Shown piece after piece: positions 52,504-61,368 of a stretch of DNA of 64,000 nucleotides. A model generated the notes under the pieces. That model was not told the origin of the DNA. It worked only from the letters and a program-made list of their open reading frames with translations, and did not search any database. Source of the stretch: Flavobacteriaceae bacterium MAR_2010_188 (GTDB lineage Bacteria > Bacteroidota > Bacteroidia > Flavobacteriales > Flavobacteriaceae); contig LT629302.1 in assembly GCA_900104375.1 (NCBI GenBank), forward strand, positions 2,692,001-2,756,000, in the 5' to 3' direction. Within the stretch, counting starts at the first letter, position 1. Every line of letters begins with the position of its first letter. The position numbers and the translations under genes are program-made.

Positions 52504-55500
52504 AAAGTAGATTGTATTTCGGCAATTTTGTTTTTATAAAATGATTTTGAAGAACTAAAGTTCTTGGTAACCATGGATTTTTCAGGAATAGATTTTTCTG
52601 ATGATTCCTTTGGTGGAAGGGATTTATTTGAAGCTGCAGAATATCGAGGGTCTTCAATAATCGGTAAACGTTCCATTTTTGAAACTTCTATCGAAATACA
52701 ATCAAATTCTTCGATCACTTTTCCTTCTACACAGTACATTCCTTTTCCCCTAAACATATATCTCTTATCTATCGGCGGAAAATGAACCGTATCTATAAAA
52801 TCGCCATCCAAATCTAGAAATGTACCAAAGAACATACGGTCGCCTTTAGAAGTGCTCGTGTCCTTTACCGTTACCAAATAACCTTCTATAGTAACTGTTT
52901 TTCCTTTTAATCCAATTAAATCCTTTGCCCGTAAAGGGTTACTGATCTTTGTCCTCAATAAGTCGAAAGGGCTAGAAAGTGAAAACCCCAATAATTCAAT
53001 CTCATCAAACGCATTTTCCTCCTCGGTGCAGATAAGTTCTGGAGTCTTAAAATTGATTCGCTCGGCTTTAAATAAGGTTTGCTCATGTTCCTTAAAACTT
53101 ATCTTGTTGATCTTCATATGAGCTTGCCATAAAAGCTCTCGTTTATTTTTTCCCGTAAACCTAAAGGCATTAATTTTAATTAAAATGGCAATCTGTTCCA
53201 TAGAGATATGTACCCGGTCTATAAAATCGTCAAGGTCTGCATACATGCCGTTTTTTAATCTTTCTCTTAATAAGCGCTCTGCTACTTTGGTTTCGAAAGC
53301 GTGCAAGAACATAAAACCCATATAAATATCCTTTCCGTAGATAACCGTTTCCATATTTGCCCGATTAACACAGGGCGGCAAAATCTTGGCGCCGTGCATC
53401 CTTGCTTCGTGCACATAGAATTCTGTCTTATAAAAACCTCCAAAATTGTTGATGGTCGCCACCATATATTCCAACGGGAAATAGCATTTTAGAAAAAGGC
53501 TTTGGTAACTTTCTACCGCATAAGAAGCAGAGTGTCCTTTTGCAAAGGCATAACCCGCAAAGCTTTCTATCTGCTGCCAAACTTCTAGCGTAAGACTTTT
53601 AGATTTTCCATCGTTATAGCAGTTCCTAAAAAACTTTTCCTTCACCTTTAAAAATTCTTCTCGAGAACGGAACTTACCAGACATACCGCGTCTCAACACA
53701 TCTGATTCTGCCAAAGTAAGACCCCCAAAATAGTGGGCAACCTTTATAACATCTTCTTGGTAGACCATTACACCATAAGTTTCTGGCATTATTTTTAGCA
53801 GTACGGGATGCGCCTCTTTCCTTTTTTCGGGAAACCGAGACCGAAGGATATAATCCCTCATTCCAAATTTTGAAGCCCCCGGCCTTATCACCGAACTTGC
53901 CGCCACCAATCCCAAATAATCATTGGTTCTCAATTTTTTTAAGAGCATTCGCATGGCGGGAGATTCTACATAAAAACACCCGATTGCCTTGGCTTCTTCC
54001 AACATCTTATTGATGCGCTTATCTTCCTTAAAACGTTTTATATCGTGGATGTCTAATGGCGGCAAATCCTTTTGATTATAAGCCACTATTTCTACCGCTT
54101 CCTTTATTTTTCCCAATCCGCGCTGACTTAGGATATCGAACTTATAAAGTCCCACATCTTCTGCCACGACCATATCAAATTGGGTGGTGGCAAAACCTTT
54201 GGGCGGCATAAAAGTAGCAGTGTAATGATGGATGGGTTTTTCTGAGATTAAAATTCCGCCGGCGTGGATTCCCAAATAGTTGGGAAACCCTTGGATGAGC
54301 TTGCTGTATGTAACCACCAATTGTGAAAGCTCATCTAAGTTTTCAAATTTAAAATGAGCGGCAGAAAGTTTGTCGATTTCACTCTTTGGAAGCCCAAAAA
54401 CCTTTCCTAATTCTCTTACCGAGGCTTTATATTTAAAAGTGTTGTAGACCGTAATGAGAGCAGTATTCTCAAATTTTTCAAAAATAAAATTGATGATGTC
54501 GTCTCGATCTGTCCAAGAAAAATCGATGTCGAAATCTGGTGGATTCTGCCGGTAAAGATTTATAAATCTTTCAAAATAAAGATCAAGCTCTACAGGATCC
54601 ACATCCGTAATTCTCAATAAATAGGCGATAATGCTATTGGCACCACTTCCGCGTCCCACATAAAAATAGCCTTTGCTACGGGCATACTTTAGGATTTTCC
54701 AGTTGATAAGAAAATAAGAGACAAACTTCTTTTCTTCTATAATCTTAAGTTCTTTATGGATGCGCGCATGTATGACTTCGTTAGGTTCTTTATAGCGATA
54801 AGAAAGCCCGTCGTAAGCTAGTTTTTTCAACAACCTAAAATCCCGTTTTTCACAACCGGTATAGCTACTCTGGTTTTTTGGGACTTTATCATTAAAGCTG
54901 AAATCTATATTGCATTCCTTTAATAGTCTTTGGGTAGTCTCGATGATTTCGGGGTAGGCAGCAAAAGCATTGATTAGAGTTTCTAGGGGAACAAACACAT
55001 GGGAAGCTTTTCCTTGCTCGGTCTTAGGGAGTTTGCTAAGCAGCGTATTATTGTCGATTGCCCTTAACAAACGATGGGTATTAAAGTCGCGTTTATTTTG
55101 AAAGGTAACCGTGTGAAGGATGAGCAGTTTCGATTTTCTTTTGAATTTCCTAAACTTGAAGGTTTCTAAATCATTCATCGTAACCCCCAAAAACTCATGC
55201 TCTAAAAGTTGATTGACCTCTTTTTCGGGGAAATCCGAAAACGGATATATTACAAAAGTATCGGCAAGTTTTTTACAGCGATCAGGTATTTCAAAATCGT
55301 TTTGATGAAGAAATCCTGAGAGATAGGAATTTATATTTTGAAACCCTAGATTGCTTTTCGCAAGTGCCACGAATTGTTGCTGGGCACCGTTTCTAAAATC
55401 TACGCCCACAATAGGTCGGATGCCATAATCCTTAGAACGTCTAACAAATTCTAAACAAGCAGACGTATTGTTAATGTCCGTCAACGCTATTACGGAAAGG

Positions 55501-55586
55501 TTCGCTTCTTTAGAACAGGAGAAAATCCTATCTACCGAAAGCGTTCCAAAACGAAGGCTAAAATATGAGTGTACATTTAAAAACAT
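52500..55586 (-). CDS. DNA polymerase III alpha-type (DnaE2-like, error-prone), 1028 aa
   Basis: A C-family polymerase shorter than replicative DnaE (about 1150 or more). It has an N-terminal PHP domain (NVHSYFSLRFGTLSVDRIFS, about 4-23), the polymerase active site (VGRGSGANSIIAYLLRI; PPDFDIDFSWTDRDD with two catalytic Asp, about 350-365; YKFDILSQRGLGKI with the third), an HhH/OB region (KGKTVTIEGYLVTVKDTSTS), and then a low-complexity Ser/Lys tail. Its fusion-like coupling to dinB (4-bp overlap) points to a damage-inducible mutasome, not to bulk replication. No imuA or LexA-type gene adjoins. The start is 20 bp from the centre of a palindrome. Confidence 0.9.
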   Translation of the reverse strand: MFLNVHSYFSLRFGTLSVDRIFSCSKEANLSVIALTDINNTSACLEFVRRSKDYGIRPIVGVDFRNGAQQQFVALAKSNLGFQNINSYLSGFLHQNDFEIPDRCKKLADTFVIYPFSDFPEKEVNQLLEHEFLGVTMNDLETFKFRKFKRKSKLLILHTVTFQNKRDFNTHRLLRAIDNNTLLSKLPKTEQGKASHVFVPLETLINAFAAYPEIIETTQRLLKECNIDFSFNDKVPKNQSSYTGCEKRDFRLLKKLAYDGLSYRYKEPNEVIHARIHKELKIIEEKKFVSYFLINWKILKYARSKGYFYVGRGSGANSIIAYLLRITDVDPVELDLYFERFINLYRQNPPDFDIDFSWTDRDDIINFIFEKFENTALITVYNTFKYKASVRELGKVFGLPKSEIDKLSAAHFKFENLDELSQLVVTYSKLIQGFPNYLGIHAGGILISEKPIHHYTATFMPPKGFATTQFDMVVAEDVGLYKFDILSQRGLGKIKEAVEIVAYNQKDLPPLDIHDIKRFKEDKRINKMLEEAKAIGCFYVESPAMRMLLKKLRTNDYLGLVAASSVIRPGASKFGMRDYILRSRFPEKRKEAHPVLLKIMPETYGVMVYQEDVIKVAHYFGGLTLAESDVLRRGMSGKFRSREEFLKVKEKFFRNCYNDGKSKSLTLEVWQQIESFAGYAFAKGHSASYAVESYQSLFLKCYFPLEYMVATINNFGGFYKTEFYVHEARMHGAKILPPCVNRANMETVIYGKDIYMGFMFLHAFETKVAERLLRERLKNGMYADLDDFIDRVHISMEQIAILIKINAFRFTGKNKRELLWQAHMKINKISFKEHEQTLFKAERINFKTPELICTEEENAFDEIELLGFSLSSPFDLLRTKISNPLRAKDLIGLKGKTVTIEGYLVTVKDTSTSKGDRMFFGTFLDLDGDFIDTVHFPPIDKRYMFRGKGMYCVEGKVIEEFDCISIEVSKMERLPIIEDPRYSAASNKSLPPKESSEKSIPEKSMVTKNFSSSKSFYKNKIAEIQSTL

Positions 55587-55590
55587 GCTT

Positions 55591-55612
55591 CAAAATTAGC
55601 TACATTATGTAG
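55591..55612 (-). promoter_or_regulatory. dnaE-dinB promoter with palindromic operator candidate
   Basis: The minus-strand -7 element TAATTTTG (55591-55598) ends 4 nt before the ATG. Directly upstream is the perfect palindrome CTACAT-T-ATGTAG (55600-55612), placed inside the -33/-7 spacer. A second TGTAGTTTT half-site follows 22 bp away (55630-55638; the first copy is 55608-55616). The layout fits a repressor that blocks this SOS-like operon. Confidence 0.6.
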
Positions 55613-55740
55613 TTTTTGATGCTATTTTTTGTAGTTTTAACTATTCAGGAAAATTTAAAAAGTCTCAAATCGCTGCCAAATTACAGCTGAGATTTAAGAA
55701 AAGAATTTGATAACTTGGACTCATCAAAAAATCACCTTCA

Positions 55741-57099
55741 ATGAAATCACGCAGAACATTTATCAAACAAACCTCCATTGCCGGCGCAGGCATTGCATTG
55801 GCACCTCAGCTTACATTTTCAACTTCAAAAAGAAGCAATCAACAAAAACTTAAAGTAGGATTGATCGGGGTCGGGTTAAGAGGAACAAATCATCTCAATA
55901 ATTTCATTCTAAGGGATGATGTGTTGGTCACTGCAATTTGTGATATTGACCAAAAAAGGATTGGTATCGCTAATGACATGATTTCTAAAGCAGGACTAAG
56001 CAAACCTGAGATTTTCGGCAAAAATGAGGAAGACTATAAAAATCTTTTAGCTTCTCAAAATGTGGAAGCTGTCATCATTGCGACTCCTTGGCTCTGGCAC
56101 GCTAGAATGGCAAAGGATTCCATGAAAGCAGGGAAGTACACTGGACTAGAAGTTTCTGCTGCAAACACCATGGAAGAATGCTGGGATTTGGTAAATGTGC
56201 ACGAGGATAGCGGCAGCCACCTTATGATTTTAGAGAACGTAAATTACCGGCGAGATATCTTGGCAGTTCTTAATATGGTAAAGCAAAATGTGTTCGGGGA
56301 ATTGGTTCATTTTAGATGCGGCTATCAACACGATTTGCGCTTTGTAAAACTTAACGATGGTAAAACGGCTTACGGGAAAGGGGTTGAATTTGGCGAAAAA
56401 GGAATTTCAGAATCAGCTTGGAGAACCCAGCACTCCCTATTACGAAATGCCGATGTTTACCCCACCCACGGTATAGGACCAATTGCTGTAATGTGCGATA
56501 TCAATCGTGGAAATAGATTTTCTTCAATTTCCTCAAATGCATCAAAAGGGATTGGGCTGCACGATTATATCGTGAAAAATGGCGGAGAAGACCATCCTAA
56601 TGCAAAACTGAAATTTAAACAAGGAGACGTTATAACCTCAACCATAGAAACTACCAATGGCGAAACGATTATCGTAACCCACGATTGTAATTTACCGCGA
56701 CCCTATTCGCTTGGTTTTAGAGTACAAGGAAGCAATGGTCTTTGGGAAGTTGATGGCAATAGGATTTATGTTGAAGGCCAATCTGAGCCGCACCAATGGG
56801 ATGACGCAACTTCTTGGCTAGATAAATACGATCACCCACTTTGGAAAAAATACGGAGAAACGGCTATGGATGCAGGGCACGGAGGCATGGACTTTTTTGT
56901 AATTAATGCATTTGTAGAATCTGCAAAACAAAAAATTGCGCCACCTTTGGATGTTTACGATGCAGCAGCTTGGAGCGCCATTACCCCACTTTCAGAGATT
57001 TCGATAGAAAACAATGGCGAACCACAAAATTTTCCTGATTTTACAAGAGGTAATTGGATCAAGCGAAAGCCACTAAATTGGATCAAGGACACTTATTAA
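55741..57099 (+). CDS. Tat-exported Gfo/Idh/MocA protein, GH109-like alpha-N-acetylgalactosaminidase candidate
   Basis: A twin-arginine signal (KSRRTFIKQTSIAGAGIALA) directs the folded protein to the periplasm. The Rossmann fold starts GLIGVGLRGTNHLNNF (about residues 41-56). Further landmarks are TPWLWHARMAKDSMKAGKYT, ENVNYRRDILAVLNMV, the HGIGPIAVMCDINRGNRFSS region and GHGGMDFFVINAFVESAK, which match the NAD-dependent GH109 glycosidases known from flavobacteria. I infer release of N-acetylhexosamine from glycans; an oxidoreductase role cannot be excluded. The 452 residues suit the family. It is the first of four tightly packed genes, followed with no gap by the GHMP kinase. Confidence 0.82.
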   Translation: MKSRRTFIKQTSIAGAGIALAPQLTFSTSKRSNQQKLKVGLIGVGLRGTNHLNNFILRDDVLVTAICDIDQKRIGIANDMISKAGLSKPEIFGKNEEDYKNLLASQNVEAVIIATPWLWHARMAKDSMKAGKYTGLEVSAANTMEECWDLVNVHEDSGSHLMILENVNYRRDILAVLNMVKQNVFGELVHFRCGYQHDLRFVKLNDGKTAYGKGVEFGEKGISESAWRTQHSLLRNADVYPTHGIGPIAVMCDINRGNRFSSISSNASKGIGLHDYIVKNGGEDHPNAKLKFKQGDVITSTIETTNGETIIVTHDCNLPRPYSLGFRVQGSNGLWEVDGNRIYVEGQSEPHQWDDATSWLDKYDHPLWKKYGETAMDAGHGGMDFFVINAFVESAKQKIAPPLDVYDAAAWSAITPLSEISIENNGEPQNFPDFTRGNWIKRKPLNWIKDTY

Positions 57100-58191
57100 A
57101 TGTTGAAAAAGCCGTCTTCTAAAATAATCTCAAAAGCTCCGGGAAGGATCTGTCTTTTTGGCGACCATCAAGATTACCTCGGCCTGCCGATTATAGCCTG
57201 CGGAATAGACCGATTTGTTACGATTGAAGGGGTCGAAAACAACAAAGACGTTTTCAAAATTAGTTTAGCTGATTTGGGAAAAACAATAAGTCTTCCTATT
57301 TATTCTGAAAATGAGGGTGGAACGAGCAAACATCTAGAGGCAGTAATTAAAGTCTTGAAGACTTATGGTTGTGTTCCTAATAAAGGATATGACCTTACGA
57401 TTGGTGGAAATATCCCAATTAATGCAGGGCTTTCGAGTTCCTCTGCGGTAGTTATCGCTTGGGTCAATTTTTTGATTGAAGCCTTTGGAATTGATATGGA
57501 CATAAATGCTGAAGCGATTGCCCAATTGGCGTACGAAGCAGAAGTTTTAGAGGTCAATGGATCCGGCGGAAATATGGATCAGTATGCCATTAGTTCAGGC
57601 GGAATAATTTATTTGGAAACTGATAAGACTACCGTTGAAAGATTGAGCACACCAGAAATGAGCCTTATCGTTGGGGAATCCGGCATTGCTAAAGCTACCG
57701 ATGGCGTTCTAAAAGATCGAAAGGAAAATGCCCAAGAAGCCATTAGTTTGGTGAAGGCAGAAATTTTAGATTTCGATGTTCGTGAGGCTGATCCCAAAAA
57801 TATCGATCAATATTTAAAAATTTTGCCCAAACACTTACATCCTTATTTTGAAGCTGCCTTACTTAATTTCGACATCACTAAAACGGCGCTTATTGAATTG
57901 AGAAAGAATAGTCCGAATATTAAAAATTTGGGCAAGCTCATGAACGAACATCATTCAATTTTAAAAGACAAACTCGACCTTACTTTACCTAAAATTGACG
58001 ATATGATTAAAGCGTCAACTGATAATGGCGCTTTAGGAGCGAAGATTGTCGGCTCAGGAAAAGGCGGAAGTATTGTAGCAATTTCAGAAAAGAAAAATGA
58101 ACAAAGCATCGTTAATGCTATGAAAAAAGCAGGAGCTAAAGATGCCTACACTACAAATATTGCCCCTGGCGCATCGATATTAAATAATTAA
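57100..58191 (+). CDS. GHMP sugar kinase (galactokinase-like), 363 aa
   Basis: Typical GHMP kinase motifs are present: motif 1 KAPGRICLFGDHQDYLGLP (about residues 10-28), the ATP-binding Ser-rich loop GGNIPINAGLSSSSAVVIAW (about 103-122) and motif 3 GAKIVGSGKGGSIVAIS near the C-terminus. GDHQDY replaces the GEHTDY of galactokinases, so the sugar may differ; a hexosamine or hexuronic acid is possible. It starts immediately after the previous stop and is 1 nt from the next gene, so it should phosphorylate a sugar supplied by this operon. The nucleotidyltransferase downstream would activate the sugar 1-phosphate. Confidence 0.88.
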   Translation: MLKKPSSKIISKAPGRICLFGDHQDYLGLPIIACGIDRFVTIEGVENNKDVFKISLADLGKTISLPIYSENEGGTSKHLEAVIKVLKTYGCVPNKGYDLTIGGNIPINAGLSSSSAVVIAWVNFLIEAFGIDMDINAEAIAQLAYEAEVLEVNGSGGNMDQYAISSGGIIYLETDKTTVERLSTPEMSLIVGESGIAKATDGVLKDRKENAQEAISLVKAEILDFDVREADPKNIDQYLKILPKHLHPYFEAALLNFDITKTALIELRKNSPNIKNLGKLMNEHHSILKDKLDLTLPKIDDMIKASTDNGALGAKIVGSGKGGSIVAISEKKNEQSIVNAMKKAGAKDAYTTNIAPGASILNN

Positions 58192-58192
58192 A

Positions 58193-59065
58193 ATGACCGA
58201 TACATTAATAATCTTGGCCGGAGGAGCATCTTCTAGAATGAAAAATTCAGAAGGAAATTCTAGTTTGAGCCCAGAAGAAATTAAACAAGCAAATAGCAAA
58301 AGCAAAGGACTGATAAGCATAGACGACAAGGGACGGCCGATTCTTGATTATCTTTTATTCAACGCTAAAAAAGCGGGATACGAAAAAATTATTTTCGTTG
58401 TGAGCGATTCCGGAAGTGGACATTTTAAAGAACTCTATGGTGAAAAAACCAAAGACAATGATTTTAATGGTCTAAAGATTTCGTATGCTACGCAACATAT
58501 CCCAGAGAATAGAGAAAAGCCATTGGGCACTGCAGATGCTGTATTCCAAGCGATAGAACAATTCGCGGAGTTAAAATCCAAAGAATTTGCGGTATGTAAT
58601 TCGGACAACCTTTATACCATAAATGGGTTGCTAAAAATAAGAACCCAAGAATGGAATAACGCCCTACTTGGCTATGATCGAGATGCTCTTCAATTTTCGA
58701 GCGAGCGGATTTCTCGTTTTGCGATTTTAAAACTCGATCAAGAAGATTATTTGATAGATATTATCGAAAAGCCCGAACTTTCAAATTTAGAAGTCTTTGC
58801 AGATGAAAAAGGCAAGTTGAGGGTGAGCATGAATATCTTCAAATTTAATGGTAAGGATTTATTTGAATATTTTAGGGATTGTCCGATGCATCCCGTACGC
58901 AACGAAAAGGAAATCCCTTCGGTCTTAAAGAATTTTATCGATAAAGAAAATGGGGAAATTAAAGTAATACCAATTTCCGAACATGTACCAGATTTAACCT
59001 CTAAAGAAGATATTTCAGAAATGAAATCCTTCATCAACAAGAATTACGGACAACTTGATTGGTAA
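58193..59065 (+). CDS. Sugar-phosphate nucleotidyltransferase, 290 aa
   Basis: The N-terminal NTP-binding loop LAGGASSRMKN (about residues 7-17) is the nucleotidyltransferase signature. A Mg-binding Asp is in FAVCNSDNLYTING and a sugar-binding part in IIEKPELSNLE. It is therefore expected to attach a nucleotide to the sugar 1-phosphate made by the GHMP kinase. The sugar and nucleotide cannot be assigned by eye. It follows the kinase by 1 nt and its stop abuts the start of the transporter gene. Confidence 0.85.
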   Translation: MTDTLIILAGGASSRMKNSEGNSSLSPEEIKQANSKSKGLISIDDKGRPILDYLLFNAKKAGYEKIIFVVSDSGSGHFKELYGEKTKDNDFNGLKISYATQHIPENREKPLGTADAVFQAIEQFAELKSKEFAVCNSDNLYTINGLLKIRTQEWNNALLGYDRDALQFSSERISRFAILKLDQEDYLIDIIEKPELSNLEVFADEKGKLRVSMNIFKFNGKDLFEYFRDCPMHPVRNEKEIPSVLKNFIDKENGEIKVIPISEHVPDLTSKEDISEMKSFINKNYGQLDW

Positions 59066-60943
59066 ATGCAACTAACATTAATAAAAATAGTATTTTTCAG
59101 TAACCTTTTTTTATTCTCTAAAACCTCTAACATGGTAACTCTAAGTACGCTAGATTATATTCTAATCTTTGGTTTTTTCTCGATTACACTTATTATCGGT
59201 TTTTTAGTTTCAAAGAAATCGGGACGAAATACCTCGGAGTTTTTTCTTTCTGGACGTTCTATGCCCTGGTGGTTACTTGGAGTTTCTATGGTTGCCACCA
59301 CATTTTCTACGGACACCCCTAATTTGGTAACCGATATTGTAAGAACAAATGGTGTTTCTGGTAACTGGGTCTGGTGGGCGTTTTTGGTGACTGGTTTACT
59401 TACCGTATTTGTTTACGCAAAACTATGGCGTAAGTCTAATGTAAACACAGACCTAGAATTCTATGAACTTCGGTACGGAGGAAAACCTGCGAGTTTTTTA
59501 AGGAAGTTCCGTGCGATTTATCTCGGCGTATTTTTTAATGTTATCACCATGGCAGGGGTAACTCTTGCCGCTATTAAAATCGGTAGCGTAATGCTTGGTC
59601 TAGAACCATGGCAAACTGTTTTAAGCGCTGGATTGATTACTGTAATTTTTAGTGCAGTTGGAGGATTTAAGGGAGTTGTATACACCGATTTTATATTATT
59701 TTTTACAGCAATGTTCGGCGCAATTGGAGCGGCCTATTATTTAGTAAATATTCCTGAAGTAGGTGGTATACATGAGTTGATGACTAATGAAAACGTTACC
59801 TCTAAACTTTCGATTTTACCCGATTTTAGTAATAAAAAAGCATTGATTACGCTATTGATTATTCCGCTTGCGGTACAATGGTGGAGCTCATGGTATCCCG
59901 GAGCTGAACCAGGCGGGGGAGGATATATCGCTCAAAGAATGTTGGCTGCAAAAGACGAAAACCATGCGATTGGCGCAACATTTTTCTTCAACATAATGCA
60001 CTACGCATTAAGACCGTGGCCTTGGATTTTGGTAGCGCTTGCTTCTCTAGTGGTTTTCCCGGATTTAGCGAGTATCCAAGAGGCATTCCCAAATATTACT
60101 GCGGATAAATTGGGACATGATTTGGCCTATTCTGCCATGTTGACCAAATTACCAAGCGGATTGCTAGGTCTGGTATTAGCATCATTGGTGGCAGCCTATA
60201 TGTCTACTATTTCTACCCAACTAAACTGGGGTTCTAGTTATATTGTTTATGATTTCTATAAACAACAGGTAAATCCTGAAGCTTCCGAAGAACGGTTGGT
60301 AGCAGTAGGAAGAATTTCGACCGTAATTTTGATGATTTTAAGTGCGATACTTGCCTTGGCGCTTCAGAATGCTCTTCAGTTATTTCAGATTCTATTGAGT
60401 TTTGGAGCTGGTACCGGACTGATTTTTATTTTAAGATGGTTTTGGTGGCGCATCAATGCTTGGAGCGAAATAACCGCGATGTTTGCTTCGGGCATCATTG
60501 CAATCTTACTTGAAGTTACAGATCTAAGAAACCATCTCTTTGGAGATACAGGATTTTTTGAAGATTATATGGAATACCCGCTCATCGTACTTCTAACTAC
60601 CATTATTTGGTTAGCGGCAACCTTTATGACCCAGCCCGAAAGCAAAGAAGTGCTTTATTCATTTTACAGAAAAATACAGCCCGGAGGCCCAGGTTGGCAA
60701 AGGGTTATCGTTCAAGCGAAAGCAGAAGATATTCTTATTAAAAATTCAACCAAAAAGTGGAGCGTGCCATCTGGGATATATGCCATGATTGTTGGATGCG
60801 TACTTATTTATAGTATAATGTTCGCCACTGGCAACTGGATCTACGGAAGGACCACCACTGCAATAATCCTTACCGCTGCCGCGATTGTATCTGGGATTGT
60901 TTTGTCATTTATTTGGAAGAATATTCGCGAAGACGTTTTATAG
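59066..60943 (+). CDS. Sodium:solute symporter (SSS family), 625 aa
   Basis: A polytopic transporter with about 13-14 hydrophobic helices. The conserved SSS core appears in STLDYILIFGFFSITLIIGF, then SEFFLSGRSMPWWLLGVSMV, with WLVAL-type helices and GWVWWAFLVTGLLTVFVYAK-like packing. The Na+/sugar-binding region is AYMSTISTQLNWGSSYIVYD (about residues 380-399). ATG 59066 immediately follows the previous stop; an alternative ATG at 59132 (MVTLSTLDY) would remove a 22-residue extension. It probably imports the sugar liberated by the GH109-like enzyme. Confidence 0.88.
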   Translation: MQLTLIKIVFFSNLFLFSKTSNMVTLSTLDYILIFGFFSITLIIGFLVSKKSGRNTSEFFLSGRSMPWWLLGVSMVATTFSTDTPNLVTDIVRTNGVSGNWVWWAFLVTGLLTVFVYAKLWRKSNVNTDLEFYELRYGGKPASFLRKFRAIYLGVFFNVITMAGVTLAAIKIGSVMLGLEPWQTVLSAGLITVIFSAVGGFKGVVYTDFILFFTAMFGAIGAAYYLVNIPEVGGIHELMTNENVTSKLSILPDFSNKKALITLLIIPLAVQWWSSWYPGAEPGGGGYIAQRMLAAKDENHAIGATFFFNIMHYALRPWPWILVALASLVVFPDLASIQEAFPNITADKLGHDLAYSAMLTKLPSGLLGLVLASLVAAYMSTISTQLNWGSSYIVYDFYKQQVNPEASEERLVAVGRISTVILMILSAILALALQNALQLFQILLSFGAGTGLIFILRWFWWRINAWSEITAMFASGIIAILLEVTDLRNHLFGDTGFFEDYMEYPLIVLLTTIIWLAATFMTQPESKEVLYSFYRKIQPGGPGWQRVIVQAKAEDILIKNSTKKWSVPSGIYAMIVGCVLIYSIMFATGNWIYGRTTTAIILTAAAIVSGIVLSFIWKNIREDVL

Positions 60944-61066
60944 AATTGTTATATACCGAGCGTTTTATTAAAAGTGGCTTGTAATTTTTTGGTTTAATTT
61001 CGTCAAAGTATCTAGAATCCCAATTAGTAAAGAGTGGATTTTATAGAATTTTTAAGCCGTTTGAAT

Positions 61067-61300
61067 ATGATTTCTTGCCAACAAGCAGTTGAGTTTTGCC
61101 ATAAGGCCCAATATAATGAAGCGACTTTTTTAGAAAAGTTGAAGCTTAAATTCCATTTATTGATATGTAAAGCTTGCAGCAAATTTTCTACAAAGAACGC
61201 GACCCTTACCTCGCTTTGCAATTCAGTAAAACTCCATGCCCTTACAGAAAGTGAAAAAACTGAAATGAAGGAAAAGATGAATGCTGCGGCATATTTCTAA
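61067..61300 (+). CDS. Small Cys-rich (anti-sigma-like zinc finger) protein, 77 aa
   Basis: The ATG at 61067 gives a 77-residue protein: CQQAVEFCHKAQ at the start and LLICKACSKFSTKNATLTSL in the middle have the Cys/His spacing of zinc-finger anti-sigma-like domains. The frame extends 11 codons further to a GTG at 61034, but the ATG gives the family-like N-terminus MISCQQ. No sigma factor gene is adjacent. Function is unknown. It starts 124 nt after the symporter gene. Confidence 0.6.
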   Translation: MISCQQAVEFCHKAQYNEATFLEKLKLKFHLLICKACSKFSTKNATLTSLCNSVKLHALTESEKTEMKEKMNAAAYF

Positions 61301-61368
61301 TAGTTCATTTAATTTTAATTACTGATTTCCTTGCTCTTTTACTCTAATTTATTGAATGCATTTATGCT

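Noticed and set aside
61024-61221. 65-residue minus-strand frame opposite the Cys-rich gene
   Set aside because: It is antisense to a protein with zinc-finger spacing and has no features of its own.
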